Shown here piece after piece: positions 1-8,757 of a stretch of DNA of 64,000 nucleotides. Numbering within the stretch: the first letter of the stretch is position 1; every line of letters begins with the position of its first letter. Made by a program: the position numbers and the translations under genes. Source of the DNA: Pseudarthrobacter sp. MM222 (GTDB lineage Bacteria; Actinomycetota; Actinomycetes; Actinomycetales; Micrococcaceae); NCBI RefSeq assembly GCF_947090775.1, contig NZ_OX352321.1:2046001-2110000 (forward strand), read 5' to 3'. The notes below the pieces were generated by a model. It was given only the letters and a program-made list of their open reading frames with translations, was not told where the DNA came from and made no database searches.

Positions 1-1
1 C

Positions 2-466
2 GAGCCCACCCGGGAGTTTCTGGAAGTCCGGCATGCCGTGATCGGGGCGGCCCGCGAACTGGAGCGGCGCATGCCCGAAAAGGTCACCACTGCATGGTGG
101 AAGGAGGAGCGCGGCCGCCGGATCTTCGTCGACTTCAACCAGGCGAACCGGGACCGCACCATCGCGGGCGCCTACAGCCCGCGTGCCCTCCCCGGCGCCA
201 CCGTCTCCTGCCCGATCGGATGGGAGGAACTCGGGAACGCCGATCCGAAGGACTTCACCATCCTCAGCGTCCCCGAGCGGCTGAAGACCACGGGGGATCC
301 CTGGGCAGACATGCATGCAAAACCGGGAACCATCGATGTCCTCCTCAAATGGTGGGAGAAGGACGTAGCCGCCGGACTGGGCGAACTTCCGTTCCCGCCG
401 GACTTCCCGAAGATGCCCGGCGAACCGTCCAGGGTCCAGCCCAGCCGGGCCCGAGCCAAGGACTAA
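2..466 (+). CDS. LigD-type DNA polymerase/primase domain protein, C-terminal part (5' end outside window)
   Basis: The frame is open from the window edge, so this is the 3' part of a gene that begins upstream. The visible 154 residues match the end of the archaeo-eukaryotic-primase-like polymerase domain of LigD: a 'RIFVDFNQANRDRTIAGAYS' stretch (about residues 40-60), then 'PGATVSCPIGWEEL' and a C-terminal tail. In the family these enzymes fill gaps during non-homologous end joining and prefer ribonucleotides. Whether this is a stand-alone polymerase or the last domain of a multidomain ligase cannot be seen; the basic tail ending in KD with no ligase motifs after it means the polymerase domain is C-terminal here. 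An internal ATG at 38 is not a likely start because similarity extends before it. Confidence 0.85.
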   Translation, partial: EPTREFLEVRHAVIGAARELERRMPEKVTTAWWKEERGRRIFVDFNQANRDRTIAGAYSPRALPGATVSCPIGWEELGNADPKDFTILSVPERLKTTGDPWADMHAKPGTIDVLLKWWEKDVAAGLGELPFPPDFPKMPGEPSRVQPSRARAKD

Positions 467-613
467 CGGCGGGACGGCTGCGCCATCCGGCACCGAGGGT
501 TGACCTCACAGCGTTCCTTCAGCGAATTTGGGGTCATCGCTGAGCCGCAAGTGCGAGAGTTCCAGCAGTGGGCCGGTTGTCCGCCGGCCCGGTCCAGCAG
601 AAAGCCGGAAGCA

Positions 614-1720
614 ATGAGCCGGAACGCCACAACACCTCCGGGCGCCAAGGCCCCGGCGAGCGCATCCTTGCTGATTTTGGCAGTGATTCTTGCCGTGACA
701 GCGGCGGCCTGCACGCCGATGCCGACGCCGACGCCAGCGCCGACGGCGGGCCAACGCGCCGGGACTCCCGGGCACGTGTTCATCATCAATCTTGAGAACA
801 AGGGCTACGACAAGATCTGGGATGCCGGCTCCGCGGCCCCGTACTTGTCCACAACCCTTCGCGCCCAGGGTGTGCTGCTCTCCCAGTACTACGGCATCGC
901 CCACCATTCCAACCCGAACTACCTCGCCCAGATTTCCGGACAGGGCTCAAATGCCATGACCCGGGACGATTGCCCGACCTACGGGCCCCTCACGCAGACC
1001 GGGGAAGCATCTCCGGGCCAGGTTAAGGGCACCGGCTGCGTCTATCCGGCATCGGTGCCGACGGTAGCGGGACAGCTCCGCTCCGCGGGAAAGAGCTGGA
1101 AAGGCTACATGGAGGACATGAAGACTCCGTGCCGGCACCCCGAACTCGGCGCCAGGGACAACGATCAGAAGGCGAAGGTCGGCGACCAGTACGCCACCCG
1201 TCACAACCCGTTTGTGTACTTTGAGGAGGTCACCTCCTCCCCGGATTGCCGGGCGAACGTCGTCGACTTCAGCGAGCTCGCGGCGGACCTGCGATCCGTC
1301 GAGACCACCCCGGCGCTGTCCTACATCACACCAAATCTGTGTCACGACGGCCACGATAATCCCTGCGTCGATGGAAGCACCGGCGGGCTGGTCAGCGCGG
1401 ACGCGTGGCTGGGCGAGCAGATTCCGCGGATTCTGGAATCACCGGCGTTCAAGAAGGACGGGATGCTCGTCATCACCTTCGATGAAGCCGAAGACAGCTC
1501 CGGCGGTCCATCAGGGATACCGGGCGGCACGGCCGGCGGCCGCGTCGGCGCACTCGTGCTCTCACCCTTCATCAAAGGCGGCACGACGTCGGACCGGCTG
1601 TACAACCATTTCAGTCTCCAGGCCAGCGTTGAGGACATCTTTTCGCTGCCGCGGCTCGGATATGCCGGGGCAGCGGGGCTGAACAGCTTCGGGAACGACG
1701 TCTTCAACGGCCGGTCCTGA
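614..1720 (+). CDS. Secreted phosphoesterase (phospholipase C / acid phosphatase family)
   Basis: A 368-residue protein of the phosphoesterase family PF04185. The N-terminus has a hydrophobic segment followed by 'AAACTPMPTP', a possible lipobox with Cys at about residue 33, then a Pro/Thr linker typical of surface lipoproteins. The catalytic-domain signatures are 'FIINLENKGYDKIW' near the start of the mature part, 'HHSNPNYLAQISG', 'SYITPNLCHDGHDNPC' and 'LVITFDEAED', which supply the metal-binding Asp/Glu/His residues. I chose ATG 614 because the in-frame ORF extends upstream without similarity and because the signal sequence then lies at the N-terminus; GGAAG precedes it by a few bases. The likely role is extracellular phosphate-ester cleavage; the substrate cannot be told. 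Confidence 0.85.
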   Translation: MSRNATTPPGAKAPASASLLILAVILAVTAAACTPMPTPTPAPTAGQRAGTPGHVFIINLENKGYDKIWDAGSAAPYLSTTLRAQGVLLSQYYGIAHHSNPNYLAQISGQGSNAMTRDDCPTYGPLTQTGEASPGQVKGTGCVYPASVPTVAGQLRSAGKSWKGYMEDMKTPCRHPELGARDNDQKAKVGDQYATRHNPFVYFEEVTSSPDCRANVVDFSELAADLRSVETTPALSYITPNLCHDGHDNPCVDGSTGGLVSADAWLGEQIPRILESPAFKKDGMLVITFDEAEDSSGGPSGIPGGTAGGRVGALVLSPFIKGGTTSDRLYNHFSLQASVEDIFSLPRLGYAGAAGLNSFGNDVFNGRS

Positions 1721-1929
1721 TCGGTGTCGGGCGGGCGGAAGGGCCGACGGCGGACCCGGTATGGTCACTGGCGCAACGATCTGAGCACCCCGCGTACGGC
1801 AAACCCCAGCGCACACACCAGCGGTGTCAGCCCGGCCGGAGGAGGATCCAGGGCCGTCCGGCCCCTTTCCGAATGGGTGACCTGGACATAGATTAGGGCC
1901 ACGGAAGGCACCGGAAGAGAGGTTGGGGC

Positions 1930-3213
1930 ATGGGTACACCAACGAATGCAGCATCACGGCTCGCCGAAGCGCTGGCCATTGTCCTTGGCACGCCGGAAAT
2001 CCCGCTGCGGCTGCAGGCCTGGGACGGCTCGGAGTCGGGTCCGGCAGGGGCGCCGCTGATCGTGTTCAGGTCACGGCGGGCGCTGCGCCGGATCCTGTGG
2101 TCACCTGGCCAGTTGGGCCTCAGCCGGGCATACGTCTCCGGTGAGATCGATGCTCCCGGCGACGTCTTTGCGAGCTTCGCTGCGTTGAGCTCGGCCGGTA
2201 AGTTCGCGGAGCCCGGTCCGTTCCGCCGGCCCACCGTCCGCGAGGTGGGCACGCTTCTCGGGACTGCCATCCGGCTCGGTGCGCTCGGGCCGAACCCGTC
2301 GCCGCCGCCGGAGGAAGCGAAGGTTGTCCGCAGCGGCCGGCGTCACTCCAAGAAGCGCGACGCTGCCGCCATCTCGCATCACTACGACGTCGGCAACGAC
2401 TTCTACGCCCTCGTCCTGGGCCCCTCGATGGTGTACTCGTGCGCGGTCTGGAACGACGAGGACACGGCGCTGGAGGCTGCACAGGAAGCCAAGCTTGATT
2501 TGGTGTGCCGCAAGCTGGGTCTGGAGCAGGGTATGCGGGTGCTGGATGTCGGCTGCGGCTGGGGCAGCTTTGCGATTCATGCCGCCCGGCACTACGGAGC
2601 CGACGTCGTGGGTGTCACCCTCTCCACGGAACAGGCGGCGCTGGCGGGCAAGCGCGTGGCCGATGCCGGCCTGACCGATCGGGTCGACATCAGGGTGCAG
2701 GACTACCGCGACATCGAGGTCGGCCCGTTCGATGCCATCAGCTCCATCGGCATGTCGGAGCATGTCGGCCGCGAACAAATGCCTCACTACGTCTCACGGC
2801 TCCATTCCCTTCTCCGCCCCGGTGGCCGGCTGCTGAACCACGCCATCTCCTGGAATGCCGGACCCACTGACCCGGATCCGGACTCATTCATACCCCGCTA
2901 CGTCTTCCCCGACGGCGAGATGCTTAGCCTTGGCGACACGCTCAGCGCACTGGAAGCGGGGGGCTTCGAGGTCCTCGACGTGGAGGCACTGCGCCGCCAC
3001 TACGCACTGACGCTCCGGGCCTGGGTTCAGAACCTGGAGGAGCGCTGGACGGAGGTTGTGGCAACCGTGGGGGCGGGACGGGCACGGGTGTGGCGGCTGT
3101 ACATGGCGGCGTCCGCCCTGGGATTCGAGTCCGGACTGACGGGGGTCAACCAAGTTCTGGTGCAGCGCGCCGGCGGCGCCGAACCGCCCCTGCGCCGGAC
3201 CGGGTGGATCTAG
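1930..3213 (+). CDS. cfa: Cyclopropane-fatty-acyl-phospholipid synthase family methyltransferase
   Basis: A 427-residue SAM-dependent enzyme. The C-terminal two thirds contain the CFA synthase hallmarks: 'HHYDVGNDFYALVLG' with 'MVYSCAVW' after it, SAM motif 'VLDVGCGWGSFA' at residues 204-215, 'GVTLS', and 'SIGMSEHVGREQMPHY'. The family transfers a methylene group from SAM to unsaturated acyl chains of membrane phospholipids, or makes methyl-branched chains such as tuberculostearic acid in related actinobacteria. A GGAAGAGAGG ribosome site precedes the ATG. Its last four bases overlap the convergent hydrolase gene. The N-terminal 140 residues are the less conserved region usual for this family. 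Confidence 0.93.
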   Translation: MGTPTNAASRLAEALAIVLGTPEIPLRLQAWDGSESGPAGAPLIVFRSRRALRRILWSPGQLGLSRAYVSGEIDAPGDVFASFAALSSAGKFAEPGPFRRPTVREVGTLLGTAIRLGALGPNPSPPPEEAKVVRSGRRHSKKRDAAAISHHYDVGNDFYALVLGPSMVYSCAVWNDEDTALEAAQEAKLDLVCRKLGLEQGMRVLDVGCGWGSFAIHAARHYGADVVGVTLSTEQAALAGKRVADAGLTDRVDIRVQDYRDIEVGPFDAISSIGMSEHVGREQMPHYVSRLHSLLRPGGRLLNHAISWNAGPTDPDPDSFIPRYVFPDGEMLSLGDTLSALEAGGFEVLDVEALRRHYALTLRAWVQNLEERWTEVVATVGAGRARVWRLYMAASALGFESGLTGVNQVLVQRAGGAEPPLRRTGWI

Positions 3214-3875
3214 CCGCGGACCTTCAGAAACGCCGCGACGGCACCCGCCAGCGATGCGCCGACTTCCTCCGGAGGGCGCTTGTGGCCGGCGACGTCGAAG
3301 GTGTGGCCGCCGCCCTCGCACCACTCCAGCGTTGCCGCTGGCCCGATGCGGGCCACCACTGCCTCCAGCAGTGCCGGGGTCGCGAAAGCATCCCGGGTCC
3401 CCTGCAGGAAGAGCATCGGCAGGGTTAGTCCATAAAGGTGCTCGTCGCGGATTTTCTCCGGCTTGCCCGGCGGATGGAGCGGGTAACCGAGATAGACGAG
3501 GCCCGCGGCCGCCATTCCATCCGCAACGGCCATCGAGGCCATGCGGCCACCGAACGATTTACCGGCGGCCCATACCGGTTCGCCGGCCGACCTGGCGGCA
3601 GCTTCCTCCATGGCAGCGCGCCAGGCCGCGATCGCGGCCGGTGGCTTGTCCGGAAACTTCTTCCCGGCCTCGCGGTAAGGGAAGTTGAAGCGGAGGGTGG
3701 CGACGGACTCCTCGTTCAGGGCTCGCGTGAAGCCGCTAAGGAAGGGATGGTCCATGCCGGTACCGGCACCGTGCGCGACCACGAGGGTGGCGAAGGTGCT
3801 GGTGGGCCGCGCGTAGACGGCGGAGACCGCGATATCGCCGGTGGCGATGGAGACGGGGGATTCGGCTGTCGGCAT
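3210..3875 (-). CDS. Alpha/beta-hydrolase (KANL3/Tex30-like)
   Basis: A 221-residue hydrolase-fold protein. It shows the oxyanion region 'VVAHGAGTGMDHPF', the nucleophile elbow 'GKSFGGRM' (G-x-S-x-G) near residue 108, 'LFLQGTRDAF' carrying the acid residue and 'EGGGHTFDV' carrying the catalytic His. This order and size match the bacterial KANL3/Tex30-like (dienelactone-hydrolase-related) family, whose substrates are mostly unknown. The protein is predicted cytosolic with no signal peptide. Its stop codon overlaps the cfa stop tail-to-tail, so the two transcripts converge with no room for a terminator between them. Confidence 0.85.
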   Translation of the reverse strand: MPTAESPVSIATGDIAVSAVYARPTSTFATLVVAHGAGTGMDHPFLSGFTRALNEESVATLRFNFPYREAGKKFPDKPPAAIAAWRAAMEEAAARSAGEPVWAAGKSFGGRMASMAVADGMAAAGLVYLGYPLHPPGKPEKIRDEHLYGLTLPMLFLQGTRDAFATPALLEAVVARIGPAATLEWCEGGGHTFDVAGHKRPPEEVGASLAGAVAAFLKVRG

Positions 3876-4006
3876 GATTCCATTCTGCCGTCTCCGCGGG
3901 CCGGGCGCCGGTGGTTAAGCTGTTCTCAGAAGCACTACCCATCACCGTCCGTGAAAACTGCGGCGGCGCCGATGCCGGCGTCGCCACCCACAGGGAAACG
4001 AGAGCA

Positions 4007-4354
4007 ATGAGCCCGATCACCGTCCGCCACAATCCTGATCGAAACCGCTTCGAAGTGCTCGATGGAGACACGGTCATCGGGCGCGCTGCCTACGTGGATC
4101 GCGACGCCGAGAGCCAGCGGATCTTTTATCACACGGTCATCAACGACGGATTCGAGGGCCAGGGCTTAGCCGGGCGCCTGGCGGCGCAGGCCCTCGACGA
4201 GACCGTAGCCGCGGGGCTCACGATCGTGCCCGTCTGCCCGTACATCAAGAAGTACCTGCAGAAGCATCCCGGCTACTCCGCGAACGTCAGTAGGCCAAAC
4301 CCCGCAACGCTGGAATTTCTCGACGCATACTTGGCGGGGCAGGCCCGTCGGTGA
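4007..4354 (+). CDS. Small GNAT-like N-acetyltransferase (PF14542 type)
   Basis: A 115-residue protein of the compact acetyltransferase group related to yeast/bacterial Yjdj-like proteins. It shows 'FEVLDGDTVIGRAAYV', 'IFYHTVINDGFEGQGLAGRL' (the acetyl-CoA-binding loop), 'LTIVPVCPYIKKYLQKHPGY' and a short C-terminal helix. These proteins bind acetyl-CoA but the acceptor is unknown. I chose ATG 4007 rather than the upstream start at 3911 because the family begins at this point and a GAAACGAGAG ribosome site precedes it. It converges with the TMEM175-type gene 7 bases downstream. Confidence 0.85.
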   Translation: MSPITVRHNPDRNRFEVLDGDTVIGRAAYVDRDAESQRIFYHTVINDGFEGQGLAGRLAAQALDETVAAGLTIVPVCPYIKKYLQKHPGYSANVSRPNPATLEFLDAYLAGQARR

Positions 4355-4361
4355 CCGGAAC

Positions 4362-4997
4362 CTAGCCGCCGGGTTCAGTGGCGGCGGGATTGGTGCCGCC
4401 GGACTGGCCGGGGGTATCCGCCGCGCGGGACAGAAACCTCTCCACACGACGATCCGGAATCAGCCAGAGGGCCGCGACCCCGGAGTAGACCGCGACGCCC
4501 AGCGCCGGATTCACGAGACTGAGGGCCATCCCCGCAACGTAAAGAAAGGGGGATAACCTGCCCTTCCAATCCCGGCCCATAGCCACGTCCAAGGCGCCGT
4601 GTGGTCCTTGCCGCCGGACCAGCGCCGTCTTCAGGATGTAAAAGGCGATTGCGGCAAGCAGCAGGTTCAGCCCGTACACGAGCACCGGCACCTCCGCCAG
4701 ATCACTGGTGCTCATCCAGCGGGTCGTGAACGGAAACAGCGACAACCAAAACAGCAGATGCAGGTTGGCCCAGAGGATGCCGCCGCTGATCCTGCCGGCC
4801 AGGTGAAGCATGTGGTGGTGGTTATTCCAGTAGATCCCGACGTACGCAAAGCTCAGCACATAGCTTAAGAAGGTTGGCACCTCTTCCAGCAGTGCGGGCC
4901 ACGTTGGCTCTGCGGGGACGTGGAGCTCCAAGACCATAATGGTGATGATGATGGCCAGCACGCCGTCGCTGAAGGCCTCGAGCCGGTTCTTGTTCAT
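4362..4997 (-). CDS. TMEM175/DUF1211-family potassium channel-like membrane protein
   Basis: A 211-residue integral membrane protein that starts with the family signature 'RLEAFSDGVLAIIITIMVLEL' (shown here in part: FSDGVLAI at residues 9-16), followed by about six hydrophobic segments ('FLSYVLSFAYVGIYWNNHHHML', 'ILWANLHLLFWLSLFPF', 'VLVYGLNLLLAAIAFYIL' and two more). Bacterial TMEM175 homologues form tetrameric, K+-selective leak channels in the cytoplasmic membrane, with the F-S-D motif in helix 1 lining the pore. The length is typical. The Pro/Gly-rich C-terminus is cytosolic and probably disordered. Confidence 0.88.
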   Translation of the reverse strand: MNKNRLEAFSDGVLAIIITIMVLELHVPAEPTWPALLEEVPTFLSYVLSFAYVGIYWNNHHHMLHLAGRISGGILWANLHLLFWLSLFPFTTRWMSTSDLAEVPVLVYGLNLLLAAIAFYILKTALVRRQGPHGALDVAMGRDWKGRLSPFLYVAGMALSLVNPALGVAVYSGVAALWLIPDRRVERFLSRAADTPGQSGGTNPAATEPGG

Positions 4998-5182
4998 CAG
5001 TGTGCTTTCATCGCGGATTTTTGCACGAGTCTACGTCAGCAGACCAAGCCGGGGCACCCTCGGCGGCCGGTCAGGGCACGCGGGGCCAGGTGCCGCTTCG
5101 GCTCGGCTCGGCGGCAACGGGGCTTAGGGCAACGATGAACGCCGCCGCATAGGCTGCCCGGCTCCCGCGAGGCCTGACGCGG

Positions 5183-5602
5183 TCACTTTACAATCAGCGT
5201 CCCATGCATGTCCGGATGGAAGTCGCAGTGGTAGGCGTAGGTGCCCGGCCGGGCGGGCGCCGTGAAGGTGCCGGTGCCGCCGCTGCCCTGGACGTCCACG
5301 CTAAAGGCAGACCCCTCATCGGCCGTTACGGTATGGCGCGCACTGTCCTGGTTGGTCGCGGTCACTGTCGCCCCCGGGGGCACCGTGATCGGCGCCCCGT
5401 AGCCGAAGTCCTTGATCGTGATGGTCGCCGCGGCACTTGCCGCAGGACCGTTCATCCCGGTGTTATCCGGGGACGCTGTCGCGGCCGGGGGCGCCGACGA
5501 CGCCGGGGCCGGGCTTCCGCCGCCGGCGCAACCCGCCGTCCCGGCCAGGATCAAGGCCAGTGCAGGGGCCAGCAACGCTGTCCGGATTTTGCCAGTATTC
5601 AT
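5183..5602 (-). CDS. Cupredoxin-domain lipoprotein
   Basis: A 139-residue exported protein. The N-terminus is a lipoprotein signal with lipobox 'AGTAGC' (Cys 25), then an Ala/Pro/Ser linker to about residue 60 and a plastocyanin/amicyanin-like domain: 'ITIKDFGYGAPITVPPGATV', 'RHTVTADEG' (first Cu-ligand His), and 'YAYHCDFHPDMHGTLIV', which holds the Cys-His-Met part of a type 1 copper site. It is expected to be anchored to the outer face of the membrane and to carry electrons; the partner is not evident nearby. GGCGAGG precedes the ATG. Confidence 0.9.
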   Translation of the reverse strand: MNTGKIRTALLAPALALILAGTAGCAGGGSPAPASSAPPAATASPDNTGMNGPAASAAATITIKDFGYGAPITVPPGATVTATNQDSARHTVTADEGSAFSVDVQGSGGTGTFTAPARPGTYAYHCDFHPDMHGTLIVK

Positions 5603-5701
5603 GGCGCACCAACCTCGCCCGGGAAAGGAACCGCAGGAGACTACCCCTCAATTCTCCGCCCGGCGCAGTGAAAAGGCACTGGCTAGTTTGGGTGCAGACG
5701 T

Positions 5702-5744
5702 CGGAAAGCTCCGGCACCGAGCGTTCAGGTACCGGAGCTTTCCG
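5702..5744 (-). terminator. Hairpin after the DUF4193 gene
   Basis: A perfect 13-bp inverted repeat (CGGAAAGCTCCGG ... CCGGAGCTTTCCG, extended by three more pairs after one mismatch) lies 15 bases past the DUF4193 stop. There is no T-run on that strand, so termination strength is uncertain. Confidence 0.55.
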
Positions 5745-5759
5745 TGCAGCGTTGGAAGG

Positions 5760-6062
5760 TTAGCTGAGGCAGTCAGCGCAGTATGAGTGACCTGCTTTTT
5801 CGCGCGCGAGCTGTGAACGGTGCCGGACGAGGAAGCAGGAGTAGCAGGTGAACTCGTCTTCCTTCTGCGGGATGACCGTGACCGTCAGTTCCTCACCGGA
5901 GAGGTCGGCGCCGGGCAGTTCCACGCCCTCGGAGGTATCGGCCTCATCGAGGTCACGGGCTACGCTGCGTGCGTCCGGCGCATTGGCAGAACGAAGGGCC
6001 TCGAGCGAAGCATTTCGTGATTCCGCGACGTCGGATCGGACTTCGTCATAGTCGGTTGCCAC
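5760..6062 (-). CDS. DUF4193 family protein
   Basis: A 100-residue protein conserved across actinobacteria. The diagnostic C-terminal half is fully present: 'ELPGADLSGEELTVTVIPQK', 'DEFTCYSCFLVRHRSQLA' and 'YCADC', whose four Cys (C-x2-C ... C-x2-C) suggest a zinc-ribbon-like site. Function is unknown; a DNA- or RNA-polymerase-associated role has been guessed for such small zinc proteins but nothing here shows it. The GTG start at 6062 gives the family's usual 'ATDYDE' N-terminus; the longer ORF reading back to 6188 has no similarity. Confidence 0.88.
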   Translation of the reverse strand: MATDYDEVRSDVAESRNASLEALRSANAPDARSVARDLDEADTSEGVELPGADLSGEELTVTVIPQKEDEFTCYSCFLVRHRSQLAREKAGHSYCADCLS

Positions 6063-6318
6063 CTGGTTGATTCTCGATTCTGTTGGTCTTGGATCCCCCC
6101 GGGAATGAACCGTACCGCACCAAGCCGGGTACACGCCGGGAAAAATGCGAAACGGCCCCGTGACCCTCACCTCATCAGTGGGAGGCATCGGGGGTCCGTA
6201 GCTGCGGCAACTGCCGTGCCCGCACGAGAATCCCTTGATTTGGTCGCGATTTCACGCGGCGTTAATTCTGGCGCCCTAGGCTGATGGTTCGAGTACCATC
6301 CGCCAGAAGGGAACCATC

Positions 6319-6585
6319 ATGGCCGATATTGCCGCAGTGCTGGGCCGGCTCACTCCAGAGGAACTGGATGGGCTCCGTGCCGTCGGCCCGCAGGGGCACC
6401 TGACCAGGCCGCTCACGGAGGCTCTGGACCGCGCAGCGGGCGGGCCCGGCGCTGGGCGGGGGTATTACGTTCCGAGCGGTAGCGTCAGTCCCACCGGCGG
6501 TCCCCATCTTGTCCTGCGCAGCGACGTGACCGCCTGGCTTTTCGGAGCCGCCGCCCAGGTTCCGCTGCCCCAGGCCGAGGCGTAG
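6319..6585 (+). CDS. Small hypothetical protein
   Basis: An 88-residue ORF with a plausible ribosome site (AAGGGAA, 7 bases before ATG) and a TAGGCT -10-like box at 6277-6282. The N-terminal half looks helical and polar ('LGRLTPEELDGLRAVGPQG'), the middle is Gly-rich, and the end ('HLVLRSDVTAWLFGAAAQ') is mildly hydrophobic. I do not recognise a family. Codon positions are GC3-rich as in neighbouring genes. A GATGGT/ACCATC inverted repeat at 6283-6300 lies in its leader. Confidence 0.6.
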   Translation: MADIAAVLGRLTPEELDGLRAVGPQGHLTRPLTEALDRAAGGPGAGRGYYVPSGSVSPTGGPHLVLRSDVTAWLFGAAAQVPLPQAEA

Positions 6586-6698
6586 CCGCCGGCATATCTG
6601 CAACGGCAGTACCGGGCCGCTCCTTGTGTCCTGCATCTCGTCGGGTTACGGTAAATGCTCAGCAAGCTTAGTATTTAGGTTTTCCCGAAGGAGTTCTG

Positions 6699-7874
6699 AT
6701 GAGAGCACTAACGTGGCAGGGCAAGCGGTCGGTACGGGTCGAAAACGTGCCGGACCCGGTGATCCAGGACCCCACCGATGCCATCGTCAAGATCACGTCC
6801 TCGGCGATCTGTGGCTCGGACCTTCACCTGTACGAGGTGCTGGGACCGTATCTGCAGGCCGGCGATATCCTGGGCCACGAGCCGATGGGGATAGTGCAGG
6901 AAGTTGGCGCCGACGTACGGAACCTCAAGCCCGGCGACCGGGTGGTCATTCCGTTCAACATCTCGTGCGGGCACTGCTGGATGTGCAAGCAGGGACTGCA
7001 GTCCCAGTGTGAGACCACCCAGGTGCGCTCGCACAACAGCGGAGCCAGCCTGTTTGGCTTCTCCGAGCTCTACGGCTCGGTCCCGGGCGGCCAGGCCGAG
7101 TTTCTCCGGGTTCCCTACGCCGATTACGGACCCGTCAAGGTAGGGCAGGAACTCCCGGACGAGCGGTATCTCTACCTGTCCGATATCCTGCCCACCGCCT
7201 GGCAGGGCGTGAAGTATGCCGACGTCCCCGCCGGGGGAACCCTCGCCGTTTTCGGACTCGGCCCGGTGGGCCAGTTCGCCAGCCGGATCGGCCGACACCT
7301 CGGGCAGCGGGTGATCGCCATTGAACCGGTCCCGGAGCGCCGTCAGATGGCGGAGCGGCACGGGATCGAGACGCTCGACTTCACCAAGGACATCGGTGAC
7401 CGGCTCCGCGACATGACCGACGGCCGGGGGCCGGACGCCGTCGTCGACGCCGTCGGGATGGAGGCGCACAACTCCCCGGCCGGTGCTTTCGCCCAGCACG
7501 CCGTGGGGCTGCTGCCCGACGCCCTCGCCAAAAAGGCCATGGAGACCGCGGGCGTGGACCGGATGTCGGTGCTCCACGCCGCCATCGACTCCGTCAGGCG
7601 CGGCGGCACCGTGTCCCTCAGTGGTGTCTACGGCGGCACCGCCAGCCCGATGCCGCTGCTGACGATGTTCGACAAGCAGCTTCAGTTCAGGATGGGCCAG
7701 TGCAACGTGCGGCGCTGGACCGACGAGCTGCTCCCGATCGTCGAGGATGCCGCCGACCCGCTGGGCGTGATGGACCTGAAGACCCACGAAGTGTCCCTCG
7801 ACGGCGCCGCCGCGGCCTACGAGCTGTTCCAGAAGAAGGAAGACGGCTGCATCAAGGTCGTCCTCAAGCCCTAG
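6699..7874 (+). CDS. Zinc-dependent alcohol dehydrogenase (formaldehyde-dehydrogenase-like subfamily)
   Basis: A 391-residue medium-chain dehydrogenase. The catalytic zinc ligands are in 'AICGSDLHLYE' (Cys) and 'GDILGHEPMG' (His-Glu). The structural zinc lobe has four Cys in 'CGHCWMCKQGLQSQC'. The NAD-binding Rossmann fold has 'VFGLGPVGQFASRIG'. The insert around 'VDAVGMEAHN' and the overall length resemble the glutathione-independent formaldehyde dehydrogenase/threonine-dehydrogenase-like group, so an aldehyde or secondary alcohol substrate is plausible but not proven. A GAAGGAG ribosome site precedes the ATG, and the gene stands alone ahead of the response regulator. Confidence 0.9.
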   Translation: MRALTWQGKRSVRVENVPDPVIQDPTDAIVKITSSAICGSDLHLYEVLGPYLQAGDILGHEPMGIVQEVGADVRNLKPGDRVVIPFNISCGHCWMCKQGLQSQCETTQVRSHNSGASLFGFSELYGSVPGGQAEFLRVPYADYGPVKVGQELPDERYLYLSDILPTAWQGVKYADVPAGGTLAVFGLGPVGQFASRIGRHLGQRVIAIEPVPERRQMAERHGIETLDFTKDIGDRLRDMTDGRGPDAVVDAVGMEAHNSPAGAFAQHAVGLLPDALAKKAMETAGVDRMSVLHAAIDSVRRGGTVSLSGVYGGTASPMPLLTMFDKQLQFRMGQCNVRRWTDELLPIVEDAADPLGVMDLKTHEVSLDGAAAAYELFQKKEDGCIKVVLKP

Positions 7875-8046
7875 GTGTAATTCCCACGGAGGCCTTGGAG
7901 CCTACGCGGGGCGCGGTTCCGGATGGCCCGGCCGGGTCCCGCGGCTGCCGGCCCGCAGTGCAGCCTGTCGCCGTGAGCGTCGCCGTCATTGGTCCTATGC
8001 TGGGTGCACGGGCGCCACACTTGTCTCCGAGGAGAGGAGTCCGGCA

Positions 8047-8757
8047 ATGAGGATCCTGTTAGTCGAGGATGAGAAGATCCTGGCGGATACTGTGCGCCGG
8101 GGTCTGGTGAACGAGGGGTTCGTCGTGGACGTCACCCACGACGGCGTCAGCGGGCTCTCGGCGGCGACCGAGCACGCCTACGACGTGATCCTGCTGGATC
8201 TGATGCTGCCGCTCAAAAATGGCTATGACGTCCTCCGCGAACTGCGACAGCGCCGGATCTGGACCCCGGTGCTGATGCTGACGGCGAAGGACGGTGAGTA
8301 CGACCAGACAGATGCGTTCGATCTGGGAGCCGATGACTACCTGACCAAACCCTTCAGTTTCCTCGTCCTGGTGGCCCGCATCAGGGCCCTGATGCGCAGG
8401 GGAGCCCCGGAGCGGCCCGTCGTCCTGACGCTCGGGACCCTGACGCTGGACCCGGTCAACCACCGTGTCCGGCGGGGCGAGACGCCCATCAGCCTCACGG
8501 CTCGGGAGTATGGGCTCCTGCAGTACCTGATGCGCCGGCACGACCAGATCGTGTCCAAGGCGGACATTCTGGACAACGTCTGGGATTCAGCGTTCGAGGG
8601 CGGCGACAACGTCGTGGAGGTTTACATCGGATACCTGCGGCGCAAGATCGACGTTCCGTTTGGTGTCCAGACGCTGGCTACGGTTCGAGGGGTGGGGTAC
8701 CTGCTCAGTGCAGACCGGGTCGCTAAGCCCGTGGCCGCGCCACAGCCGCGCGCCTGA
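8047..8757 (+). CDS. OmpR/PhoB-family response regulator
   Basis: A 236-residue two-component regulator. The receiver domain (residues 1-115) has the acidic pair 'VEDEK', phospho-acceptor Asp51 in 'VILLDLMLP', the Thr in 'MLTAKD' and Lys in 'YLTKPFSF'. The C-terminal winged-helix DNA-binding domain (about 125-222) ends in 'VRGVGYLL'. A GAGGAGAGGAG ribosome site precedes the ATG. Unusually, the kinase that is its obvious partner is not downstream in the same operon but on the other strand, and the two coding sequences overlap by 35 bases at their 3' ends. Confidence 0.94.
   Translation: MRILLVEDEKILADTVRRGLVNEGFVVDVTHDGVSGLSAATEHAYDVILLDLMLPLKNGYDVLRELRQRRIWTPVLMLTAKDGEYDQTDAFDLGADDYLTKPFSFLVLVARIRALMRRGAPERPVVLTLGTLTLDPVNHRVRRGETPISLTAREYGLLQYLMRRHDQIVSKADILDNVWDSAFEGGDNVVEVYIGYLRRKIDVPFGVQTLATVRGVGYLLSADRVAKPVAAPQPRA

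Noticed and set aside
6283..6300. T-arm-like GGTTCGAGTACC suggesting a tRNA
   Set aside because: No acceptor, anticodon or D-arm can be folded around it; it is better read as a small inverted repeat.
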